Of a stretch of DNA of 42,093 nt, positions 6,304-13,820 are shown piece by piece. Each line of letters begins with the position of its first letter. Position 1 is the stretch's first letter. The DNA comes from UBA4951 sp963652335. GTDB lineage: Bacteria > Bacillota_I > Bacilli_A > RFN20 > CAG-826. The stretch is from the NCBI GenBank assembly GCA_963652335.1, contig CAVJSS010000009.1, forward strand, positions 1-42,093. Reading direction: 5' to 3'. The notes under the pieces were generated by a model. It did no database searches. It worked only from the letters and a program-made list of their open reading frames with translations, and was not told where the DNA came from. Made by a program: the position numbers and the translations under genes.

Positions 6304-9183
6304 ATGATAGAATTCTTCAGGAACATTTTGCTAAGCAAAATATCCCAAAAAAGAATGAATCCGTATTTGTTATTAACGATAGTAGCCCTGCTTCCGACTA
6401 TATTATCGGTCATTTTCTTTTTGTTGGATAAATATACTGGTTTCAAAAAACTAAAATATGTCATCAAACAATTAATTTATGGCGTCGCTTTCGGTGGATT
6501 GGCAATCATCGGTACTGAATTTGGGGTGCCTATGGCCGGCGCCCAAGTGAATTGCCGGGACGCAGCCGTTTTGACTGCCGGGCTTCTTTTCGGTGGACCG
6601 GCTGGAATGATTGCGGGGTTCATTGGCGGATTGGAAAGGTTCTTAAGCGTTTACTGGGGAATATCTTCTTTCACCAGGATAGCATGTAGCGTTTCCACTC
6701 TTTTGGCTGGCGCTTATGCTTGGCTTATTAGAAAATTCATGTTGGAAGACCATCATCCTGGCATCTTTTTCTCATTTTGCTTAGCCGTTGTTATGGAAGT
6801 CTTTCATTTGGCGATGATTTTCTTCACGAATTTTTCTTTTCAAGAAGAGGCTATCGCAGTGGTCAAAGCCGCAACGCTACCGATGGTATTGGCAAACGGA
6901 TTGTCTCTTTCTTTGGCCACATTGGCGATCATCTTGCTTGGCAGAGAAAAAATATTTCCTAAGCTAAGGGATACCAAAACGTCGAAAATCATTCAGCAGT
7001 GGCTTCTTTTGGCGATTGTGGTGAGCGCAATCGCAAGCGGCGGCTTCGTTTATAGCTATGAAACGACATTAGCCAAAAGCGATGCAAAAACGTCAATTGA
7101 ATTAGCTATTTCGGATACTGAAGCCGATATCCAAGACAAATCCGACGCCAACATTTTGTCTTTGGCTAATGGCGTCGCTTCCGATTTGAACGACGGAATC
7201 GATCTGCCGAGCATTGCCATTAAGAGAGACGTTACTGATATCCATGTCGTCGATTCGAAAGGTTTTATAATAAAAAGCACCGATTCGTCTTTGGTCGGAT
7301 TCGATATGTCTAGCACCGAACAGTCCAAAGAATTCCTTTGCTTGCTTAACGGAGCGGTTTCTTATGTTCAGCCCTATGGTCCGATCGGATCTAATGAAGA
7401 TATCTATCGGAAATTTGCCGGAATAACCTATCAAGATGGCTTTATCCAGGTGGGATACGATGGCGAACGTTTGCAAAAAGATATCGCCGAACAAGTGAAA
7501 GACGTAACCAAAAACAGACATATAGGAATAGAGGGGTGCGTCCTTGTCCTTGATAGCAATCTTAATGTCGTTTCGTCTCCTGATACCATTTTGGCCACTT
7601 CGCTGGATATCGCATCCGAAGGCGAAGCTTGGACGTTCTTCGAAGCGACTATCTTCGATACCAATTACTATTGCGAATATCAAATAAGCGAAGGGTATTA
7701 TATCGTAGCCCTTCTTCCCGTAAGCGAAGCGATGAATTCGAGAAACGTCTCCCTTTATGTTTCGACTTTTATGGAAATAATCATTTTCGCCATTCTTTTC
7801 GTTTTGATTTATGCCTTGGTCGAGAAAGTGGTCGTAAAGCCTCTCAAGAAAGTCAATAAGACCTTATATAAGATTTCCAATGGCGATTTGGATTTGGCTT
7901 TCGATGTTAGAAACAGCTTGGAAATGTCTTATCTTTCAAACGATATCAATAGGTCCGTGGCCGCCATGAAGAAATTCATCGAAGAAGCGAACAAAAGAAT
8001 CGATGACGAACTTGCCTTCGCCAAAGAAATCCAATTATCATCATTGCCAAGCATAACCGAAAAGATCGATAACCGACAAGAATTCGATTTGTATGCCTTA
8101 ATGAAAACCGCCAAGGAAGTCGGTGGTGATTTCTATGATTTTTATGAAGGAAACGATAAGTTCAATATCGCGATAGCCGACGTCTCCGGGAAAGGGATAC
8201 CGGCCGCAATGTTTATGATGAGGGCCAAGGCTGACCTTAAGTCGATGACCGAAGCAGATTGTCCTCTCGATAAGGTCTTCGCTTCGGTCAACAACGCCTT
8301 ATGTGAGAGGAACGAGGCCGGGATGTTCGTCACCGCTTGGCAAGGAAGCATCGATCTAAAGACCGGTCTTCTAACTTATGTCAATGCCGGACACAACCCT
8401 CCTTTGATCAAAAAAGGCTCAAATGGAGAATTCGAATATCTGAAATCGAAAGCCGGTTTCATCCTTGGAGGAATCAACGATTTCCCATACCAAACCGCAG
8501 AGATCCAACTCGAACCAGGGGATATTATTTTCCTCTATACCGATGGGGTTACCGAATCGATAAACAACGAATCGAAGCTTTATGGAGAGGAAAGGCTGCT
8601 TAACCTTTTGAATAAGATAAAGCCTAAGGATATGAAAGAATTGTGCGAAGCGGTTTTGAAACGAGTCGAAGAATTCTCTTTTGGCATTCAACAAGCTGAC
8701 GATATAACGATGCTGGCTTTCGAATATCGTGGTTTTAATCCTGTTTGTACCCTTCATTTCGACAAGGCGAAAATCCAAGATATTGAGGAAATGACGAAAT
8801 TTCTTGAGAGAGAGCTAAATAAATTGAATTGCCCGAAAAAGACTCTTTATCAGCTTGATGTGGCTTTGGACGAAATAGTTTCCAACATCATAAATCACGG
8901 GTATGAAGGAAACGGAGGGCCATTGACCTTCTCATTTAAGTATGAGAAGAAAGACGATATGGTCATATTGACCTTCGAAGACGAAGGAATCGCCTACAAC
9001 CCTTTGAGAAACAAAGATCCTGAATTAGACGTTCCTTTGGAAGAAAGGGAAATCGGTGGAATGGGTCTTTATATCGTCAAAAGCACGATGGATGAAATGA
9101 AATACGAATACAAAGACTCAAAGAACAGATTGATTTTGCATAAGAGTCTTAATGAGGAAGGGAAAAATGATGAAAAACGTTGA
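6304..9183 (+). CDS. Membrane sensor SpoIIE/RsbU-type phosphatase fused to an RsbW-type kinase domain
   Basis: This 959-residue protein has these parts in order. Residues about 20-215 form 5-6 membrane segments with CRDAAVLTAGLLFGGPAGMIAGFIGGLER, the 5TM-LYT type seen in LytS. A further segment lies at 232-250. An extracytoplasmic Cache-like region spans 251-485, followed by a membrane segment at 488-508 and HAMP at about 510-560. A PP2C/SpoIIE phosphatase covers about 590-805, with metal residues Asp609 (GGDFYDF), Asp627 (DVSGKG), Asp747 (YTDGVTE) and Asp799/800 (QADDITM). A C-terminal HATPase (about 820-945) has Glu857 and Asn861 (N box), DEG at 893-895 and GGMGL at 918-922. It would dephosphorylate a STAS antagonist and could itself bind or phosphorylate one. 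No clear ribosome site precedes ATG 6304; the start is uncertain. It overlaps the next gene. Confidence 0.88.
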   Translation: MIEFFRNILLSKISQKRMNPYLLLTIVALLPTILSVIFFLLDKYTGFKKLKYVIKQLIYGVAFGGLAIIGTEFGVPMAGAQVNCRDAAVLTAGLLFGGPAGMIAGFIGGLERFLSVYWGISSFTRIACSVSTLLAGAYAWLIRKFMLEDHHPGIFFSFCLAVVMEVFHLAMIFFTNFSFQEEAIAVVKAATLPMVLANGLSLSLATLAIILLGREKIFPKLRDTKTSKIIQQWLLLAIVVSAIASGGFVYSYETTLAKSDAKTSIELAISDTEADIQDKSDANILSLANGVASDLNDGIDLPSIAIKRDVTDIHVVDSKGFIIKSTDSSLVGFDMSSTEQSKEFLCLLNGAVSYVQPYGPIGSNEDIYRKFAGITYQDGFIQVGYDGERLQKDIAEQVKDVTKNRHIGIEGCVLVLDSNLNVVSSPDTILATSLDIASEGEAWTFFEATIFDTNYYCEYQISEGYYIVALLPVSEAMNSRNVSLYVSTFMEIIIFAILFVLIYALVEKVVVKPLKKVNKTLYKISNGDLDLAFDVRNSLEMSYLSNDINRSVAAMKKFIEEANKRIDDELAFAKEIQLSSLPSITEKIDNRQEFDLYALMKTAKEVGGDFYDFYEGNDKFNIAIADVSGKGIPAAMFMMRAKADLKSMTEADCPLDKVFASVNNALCERNEAGMFVTAWQGSIDLKTGLLTYVNAGHNPPLIKKGSNGEFEYLKSKAGFILGGINDFPYQTAEIQLEPGDIIFLYTDGVTESINNESKLYGEERLLNLLNKIKPKDMKELCEAVLKRVEEFSFGIQQADDITMLAFEYRGFNPVCTLHFDKAKIQDIEEMTKFLERELNKLNCPKKTLYQLDVALDEIVSNIINHGYEGNGGPLTFSFKYEKKDDMVILTFEDEGIAYNPLRNKDPELDVPLEEREIGGMGLYIVKSTMDEMKYEYKDSKNRLILHKSLNEEGKNDEKR

Positions 9184-10354
9184 ATATCAAATCCAAAATG
9201 GAACGCTTGTCGTTTGTTTCTCCGACCGCATCGATTCCACCAATGCGTCTATCATCGATTCCGAAGCAGAGAAAATCCGTTTGGGAAACCCACATGAAAA
9301 AATGGCTATCGACGTCGAAAAGCTTGAATATATTTCCAGCGCGGGATTGCGTGTCGTCCTCCGTCTTTTGAAAGTTGAACCAGGGCTCAAGATAATAAAT
9401 GCTTCAAGCGAGGTTTACGATCTTTTCGAAATGACTGGTTTCACCGAGATGATGAAAGTCGAAAAAGCCCTCAGAAGAATCTCTCTTGTTAAGGCAGAAC
9501 CGATAGCTAAGGGCGCCAACGGAGAAGTATATAGAACTGCACCTGATACCATCGTCAAAGTGTATTTGAACGCCACATCGATATCGGATATCGAAAGGGA
9601 AATCAAAATGGCAAGGAGGGCTTTTATCCTTGGCATTCCAACCGCCATTCCATTCGATATAGTCAAAGTCGGAGACAAATATGGTTCTGTCTTCGAATTG
9701 CTTGATGCCGATTCTTTCTTCAAATGCATAGAAAGAGAGCCAGACAAGTTGGATTATTATATTCAACTTAGCGTAGATCTTATGAAAAAGATCCATGCAG
9801 CTGAGGTAAGCCCAGAGGAAATGCCCAGCCAAAAGCAAAACGTCCTTAGTTGGGCAACATCTCTTAAAGGGTATCTATCTGATGCAAAATACGGGAAGCT
9901 CACGAAAATGATCGAGAATATACCGGAAAGCAATCATTTGCTTCATTGCGACCTTCATTTCAAAAACATAATGATCCAAAATGGGGACGTCTTGCTGATT
10001 GACATGGACACCCTTTGCCATGGGGACAAAATATTCGAATTTGCCAGCATCTACGACGCTTATGTCGGATTTGGGATATTCGATCATCAAAATATCATGG
10101 ATTTCTTTGGGATAACATTCGAAGAAGGAGAATATATTTGGAAAAAAACCATCGAATATTATTTTAAAGGGAAGGACGATGAATTCAGGGATGATTTGGA
10201 AAAGAAAATCGGAATCATAAGCAGTCTCCGCATCTTCTGCCATTTTCTTAAAACCGGCAAAGACAAAGAAGAAAAATACATGAAACAAGAAAAAGGATAT
10301 TTGGAAAAGCTCGATCGCCTTCTTGATGAAGTCGACGACTTGACTATTGAATGA
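9167..10354 (+). CDS. STAS domain fused to aminoglycoside-phosphotransferase-like kinase
   Basis: A 395-residue fusion. Residues 1-105 form an anti-sigma antagonist (STAS) domain: VVCFSDRIDSTNA...KLEYISSAGLRVVLRLL, where Ser58 aligns with the serine phosphorylated in SpoIIAA/RsbV. Residues about 110-370 form an APH/choline-kinase-like fold: AKGANGEVYR (nucleotide loop), IVKVY (Lys131), LLHCDLHFKNIMI with Asp262 and Asn267, and LLIDMD with Asp279 as metal ligand. These catalytic residues are intact, so it is probably an active kinase. ATG 9167 is chosen because GAGGAAGGG (9154-9162) precedes it; it overlaps the phosphatase gene by 17 bases and the next STAS gene by 4. A substrate is not evident; a self- or partner-directed regulatory kinase is the most likely reading. 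Confidence 0.85.
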   Translation: MMKNVEYQIQNGTLVVCFSDRIDSTNASIIDSEAEKIRLGNPHEKMAIDVEKLEYISSAGLRVVLRLLKVEPGLKIINASSEVYDLFEMTGFTEMMKVEKALRRISLVKAEPIAKGANGEVYRTAPDTIVKVYLNATSISDIEREIKMARRAFILGIPTAIPFDIVKVGDKYGSVFELLDADSFFKCIEREPDKLDYYIQLSVDLMKKIHAAEVSPEEMPSQKQNVLSWATSLKGYLSDAKYGKLTKMIENIPESNHLLHCDLHFKNIMIQNGDVLLIDMDTLCHGDKIFEFASIYDAYVGFGIFDHQNIMDFFGITFEEGEYIWKKTIEYYFKGKDDEFRDDLEKKIGIISSLRIFCHFLKTGKDKEEKYMKQEKGYLEKLDRLLDEVDDLTIE

Positions 10355-10659
10355 ATATGATCGAAATCATCAAATCGAAAGAAAACGATAAAATCGTCCT
10401 TGTCATCAAAGGAAGGCTGGATACCCTTTCCTCCAATCAATTGGAAACCGAGATGAAGGAATGTTCCGAAGACACAAACGATATGACTTTGGACGTCAAG
10501 GATTTGGAATACGTTTCTTCATCGGGACTCCGTTTGTTTCTCATTGGATTCAAAACCATGAAGTCCAAAGGCGGAAACTTCGCTTTGAAAAACGCCTCAG
10601 GCTCCGTTTTGGAAGTCCTGAATATGACTGGTTTAAGCGATTTGTTATCGATAAATTGA
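10351..10659 (+). CDS. Standalone STAS anti-sigma factor antagonist
   Basis: A 102-residue single STAS domain (SpoIIAA/RsbV type). KIVLVIKGRLDTLSSNQLE forms the first strand and helix. LDVKDLEYVSSSGLRLFLIGFKTM holds the phosphorylation loop, with Ser58 (before GL) as the expected target. The C-terminal part ends VLNMTGLSDLLSI, the usual family tail. ATG overlaps the previous stop (10351-10354). It is the natural substrate for the upstream phosphatase/kinase fusion: when dephosphorylated it would bind and free a partner. No sigma factor lies nearby, so the output may be a distant sigma factor or another protein. Confidence 0.9.
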   Translation: MNMIEIIKSKENDKIVLVIKGRLDTLSSNQLETEMKECSEDTNDMTLDVKDLEYVSSSGLRLFLIGFKTMKSKGGNFALKNASGSVLEVLNMTGLSDLLSIN

Positions 10660-10673
10660 AAGATAACGTCAAT

Positions 10674-10701
10674 CTTTGTTATTAAATCGAAAATAACAAA
10701 G
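10674..10701 (+). repeat. 10-bp perfect inverted repeat between operon and next gene
   Basis: CTTTGTTATT (10674-10683) and AATAACAAAG (10692-10701) are exact inverted repeats around an 8-base loop. CTATAATTTTTTC follows, so the element could be an A/T-rich terminator of the STAS operon with T-run 10708-10713. TATAAT (10703-10708) may also be the -10 of the next gene, with the repeat acting as an operator. Confidence 0.6.
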
Positions 10702-10726
10702 CTATAATTTTTTCGGAGGAAAAAAC

Positions 10727-11362
10727 ATGAACATCCTAGCTACGAATTCAGATTCAAACAATGCTGACGTTGGTCTCATAATCGCCTTGGCTTTGGGGGT
10801 TGCCCTCATAATCACCTTGGTAGTATTCATCACTCACACCATCAGATTGAACAAAGGCATTTCCTTTATTTATACCGTCATCGACGATCAGGCCGATTCG
10901 ACCATTGATTCGGCTATCGAAAAAAACGAGACAGCCAAAAAAGACATGAAAAAAGGCGTGATCAAGGATTATGGCAGACAAAGGAAAGAAACAGCCGCCC
11001 AATATGATAAAAAGATCAAAGAAGTAAACAAAAAATATAGCAAAGAAGTCAAGGCAACGAAAAAGGAAGCCAACGCCAAAGTCAAAGCCGCCAAAAAGGA
11101 AAACAATCCAGAGACAGTTACCCAAATCCGCGAGAAATGCGAGATCGATGTCCGTAACATAAACGCTTCAAAGAGAGCGGAAGTCGAGCCAATCGTTTCC
11201 GAAAAGAACGATAAGCTTAAGGAATTGGAAAACCGTTATAAGCCATCTTTGGTGACTTTCCAACGCGTTTTGGCCTTATCAAGGCATTCTAAGCCCATAG
11301 CCAAAATTCTAAAGAAAGCCAAAGAAAAAGAATATCCGATGCCAGATTACGACAACCAATAA
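10727..11362 (+). CDS. Membrane-anchored coiled-coil protein, function unknown
   Basis: I do not recognise this 211-residue protein as a member of a named family. It has a short N-terminus, one hydrophobic segment (about residues 15-37: LIIALALGVALIITLVVFITH), and then a long, highly charged Lys/Glu/Ala-rich stretch (about 60-175) with heptad-like spacing that should form a coiled coil in the cytoplasm. The C-terminal about 35 residues are conserved-looking but unassigned (FQRVLALSRHSKPIAKILKKAK). No signal cleavage site is present. A strong GGAGGA site (10715-10720) precedes ATG 10727, and a clear terminator follows, so it is a single-gene unit. A structural or scaffold role at the membrane is only a guess. 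Confidence 0.7.
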   Translation: MNILATNSDSNNADVGLIIALALGVALIITLVVFITHTIRLNKGISFIYTVIDDQADSTIDSAIEKNETAKKDMKKGVIKDYGRQRKETAAQYDKKIKEVNKKYSKEVKATKKEANAKVKAAKKENNPETVTQIREKCEIDVRNINASKRAEVEPIVSEKNDKLKELENRYKPSLVTFQRVLALSRHSKPIAKILKKAKEKEYPMPDYDNQ

Positions 11363-11385
11363 CCAATATTGAGGGAATCTGATGG

Positions 11386-11410
11386 GCCGCTGCGACGCAG
11401 TGGCTTTTTT
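11386..11410 (+). terminator. Terminator after the coiled-coil gene
   Basis: GCCGCTG (11386-11392) pairs with CAGTGGC (11398-11404; one G-T) around CGACG, followed by TTTTTT (11405-11410). A strong intrinsic terminator 23 bases after the stop. Confidence 0.85.
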
Positions 11411-11533
11411 ATGTGCGATTGATGAAACGAAAATAATTAAACTAGTTAAAAACACTATGATTTGAACGGTCTTCGTTTAACAATATAGGCAACTTGAAAT
11501 TATGCATGGCCTTTTGAAAGGAGGTAGCCCGCT

Positions 11534-11578
11534 ATGGATGATTTCAAAAAATCTTCCAATCTGAAAGGAAAACCATGA
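11534..11578 (+). CDS. 14-codon leader ORF coupled to the hydrolase gene
   Basis: ATG 11534 has the best ribosome site of the neighbourhood, AAAGGAGGT at 11517-11525, with 8 bases spacing. It encodes MDDFKKSSNLKGKP and stops at TGA 11576-11578, which overlaps the ATG of the next gene (ATGA, 11575-11578) in another frame. The large gene also has its own site GAAAGGAAAA just upstream. The arrangement suggests translational coupling through a leader peptide. It may also be a chance frame; the strong site and the exact 4-base overlap favour a real role. Confidence 0.5.
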   Translation: MDDFKKSSNLKGKP

Positions 11579-13650
11579 AAAAATATTGGCAAGAACACAA
11601 AAAGAGCCTTTTCTGGTTTCTGATAGGAATCGTTGTGATCCTCGTTACCAGTTTTGCTCAATTTTTGGTTCAAACAGATGGATGTTCCGTCAAGGTGACG
11701 GATCTTAGGGATGCCACCAACGAAGGCACCATCAGTTTGAATTACAAAGAGAGCGCTACATCGGAAAATACATTAACCGCCGAATTCCCAATCAAAGGGG
11801 AAGTCAAATCCGGTATCTTGTTCGTTCCTAAGGATGCTTCTGCCGACAATAAGAAACCTGGTGTCGTTTTGACCCATGGCTATTTGAACAATCGCGAATT
11901 GCAGCTTCCTAATGCAATCGAATTGGCCAGAAGAGGGTTCGTCGTTTTGACCATCGATCGTGAAGGGCACGGCAATTACAATAACGAAGACAACGCAAAT
12001 GCCATGATGGCGACCAAAGGGCTATACGAATCCGCGAAATATTTATATAACCTCGATTATGTCGATCAAAGCAAGATCGGTATCTCCGGGCACTCAATGG
12101 GCGGATTTACCACAGCGATGGCTTTGGTTACCGATATGAGCAGCCAAACCATTACTTTGAACCGCAAATCGGTCATCGCCGACGGCTATCACATCATCAA
12201 AGCCGGCCTTATGCAAGGCTGGAGCTCCTTTATGGGAGCGGCTTCAGACGTCAGCGTCGGCTTGCTCAAGGCTAGCGATGACGAATTCTTCTTCAACAGC
12301 AAGGATCTTAACGGAAACCCAACTATTTCCAGAAACTTCCTTCACAGCGTCGGCGCTGCCAATTTCGTTAAGATGAATACTAGCGGATTGACTGAGATAA
12401 ACGTTACCAATTGCGCCCGTTACGTTAATGGTTCTATCGTTGAAAAGGTACCTGGCGAAGCGGTTGGGCAACCATTCCGCGCCATTTACGAAGCCGATGA
12501 AATCCATCCTTTGAACCACTGGTCGATACCTAGCACCAGTCACGTGCTGGATTTCTTCTATGGCGCATTCGGCACACCTAATGGGCATATCTACATCGCC
12601 GAAGGTCGTCAAACTTGGGTCGTCAAGGAAATGTTCTCGTTCATTGGGATGCTGTCATTATTGTCTTTGATCATCCCAGGCGTTTCCTTATTGCTTACGA
12701 TCCCATTCTTCTCTTCCTTAAAGAAAAAGAGAGTTACCACGGTTAACGCCGACGGAACCCTTGCTAGAAGAGAAATCGCAGTGACCAAAGAAACCATCGA
12801 AAGCGAAAAGAAGCCATTGAAGAAATGGTATTCACATCTCTTCTTTTGGATTCCAGCCGTGGCTTGCACGATATTCGCTGGTTTATCGATTCAGAAATTC
12901 TGCAATGAATGGGGGGAGAAGATCTTCTCTCATTCTCAATTGTTCCCACAAGACACGACCAACTGGGTGTCGGTTTGGGCAGCCGCTTGCGGAATCTTTT
13001 CCATTTTGGTGATATTGCTCGCCTATACCATCAAATACTGTATCAACCGATATAGAGTCAGCATAGGCAAGGAAGAAATCGACAACGCCAATCCGTTCGA
13101 AACCGCCAAAGCCTCTTCGATCGGCAATGCATTAAAGACCGTTTTGTTAGCGGTACTAGTCGTATTCGGCTTATATTTGATCGTCTTTGTCAATTGGAAG
13201 GCGTGGACAGTAGATTTCCGTCTTTGGACCTTAGTCATCAAAGTCTTTGACGTTCCTACGATGCTGCCAACGATGGTTCGTTATATGGGTTTCTTCGGCA
13301 TTTATTATATTCTTTCCGGAATTGCCAACCAGACCTATCGGGCCAAGAATCTACCGGATTGGGCCACCATCGCCATCAATTCGCTCTTCAACGTTTTTGG
13401 CTTGGTTTTGGTCATCGCCATCCAATATGGCACATTCAAAGCGACCGGCGTTTTGTGGCAAGGCAATATGGCCTTGGGCTACATAGTTCTCTTCCCAACC
13501 ATCGGCGTTTTGATCTTCGCAACCATCATTTCAAGGCTTATTTACAAGAAGACCGGAAACATTTGGCTTGGCTCTTTGATCAACACGATCCTTTGGACCA
13601 TCGTCACCGTTTCCAATACGGCTTCTAGCTTCGCTTATATCTTCGGATAA
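11575..13650 (+). CDS. Alpha/beta hydrolase fused to a polytopic membrane domain
   Basis: A 691-residue protein with an N-terminal membrane anchor at about residues 12-32 and an extracytoplasmic alpha/beta hydrolase at about 70-340. The hydrolase shows GVVLTHGYLNN (His101, oxyanion HG), REGHGNYNN, and the nucleophile elbow GHSMGG with Ser174. From about residue 350 onward there are seven to nine hydrophobic segments (WVVKEMFSFIGMLSLLSLIIPG, WIPAVACTIFAGLSI, ILVILLAYTI, LAVLVVFGLYLIVF and others) and no second catalytic motif. The arrangement suggests a surface-facing esterase or peptidase tied to a membrane domain. The hydrolase part resembles dienelactone-hydrolase/acyl-peptidase-like enzymes, but the substrate is unknown. 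The unusual feature is the long membrane part after the hydrolase. Confidence 0.8.
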   Translation: MKKYWQEHKKSLFWFLIGIVVILVTSFAQFLVQTDGCSVKVTDLRDATNEGTISLNYKESATSENTLTAEFPIKGEVKSGILFVPKDASADNKKPGVVLTHGYLNNRELQLPNAIELARRGFVVLTIDREGHGNYNNEDNANAMMATKGLYESAKYLYNLDYVDQSKIGISGHSMGGFTTAMALVTDMSSQTITLNRKSVIADGYHIIKAGLMQGWSSFMGAASDVSVGLLKASDDEFFFNSKDLNGNPTISRNFLHSVGAANFVKMNTSGLTEINVTNCARYVNGSIVEKVPGEAVGQPFRAIYEADEIHPLNHWSIPSTSHVLDFFYGAFGTPNGHIYIAEGRQTWVVKEMFSFIGMLSLLSLIIPGVSLLLTIPFFSSLKKKRVTTVNADGTLARREIAVTKETIESEKKPLKKWYSHLFFWIPAVACTIFAGLSIQKFCNEWGEKIFSHSQLFPQDTTNWVSVWAAACGIFSILVILLAYTIKYCINRYRVSIGKEEIDNANPFETAKASSIGNALKTVLLAVLVVFGLYLIVFVNWKAWTVDFRLWTLVIKVFDVPTMLPTMVRYMGFFGIYYILSGIANQTYRAKNLPDWATIAINSLFNVFGLVLVIAIQYGTFKATGVLWQGNMALGYIVLFPTIGVLIFATIISRLIYKKTGNIWLGSLINTILWTIVTVSNTASSFAYIFG

Positions 13651-13657
13651 AGATAAC

Positions 13658-13696
13658 GGACCATTTGATCAAAGATTTGGTCTAAGGGTCTTTTTT
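13658..13696 (+). terminator. Probable terminator after the hydrolase fusion
   Basis: GGACC (13658-13662) can pair with GGTCT (13687-13691), which runs into TTTTTT (13691-13696). A competing GGTCT lies at 13679-13683. It starts just after the stop codon. Confidence 0.5.
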
Positions 13697-13754
13697 CTTG
13701 CCTTATCATTAAGGTTGGCGCTCATATCGATTGACGCAATTAAATTTGTTCGAT

Positions 13755-13770
13755 GTTAGCATTCGCTAAC
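13755..13770 (+). promoter_or_regulatory. Third GTTAG-N6-CTAAC palindrome, upstream of the antiporter
   Basis: GTTAG-CATTCG-CTAAC has the same half-site and the same 6-base spacer as the two palindromes before feoA. It lies 50 bases before the antiporter ATG. The innermost bases also extend the repeat to GTTAGC/GCTAAC. I infer that the antiporter may belong to the same metal-responsive regulon as feo. Confidence 0.5.
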
Positions 13771-13820
13771 GCCATATCAGCCATATATAATTGTCAAATT
13801 CATCGGATGGGAGAATCTTT

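Noticed and set aside
11437..11450. TTAAACTAGTTAAA resembling an AdcR zinc site
   Set aside because: Lies upstream of the hydrolase fusion and not of the zinc operon; A/T-rich palindromes of this size arise easily by chance.
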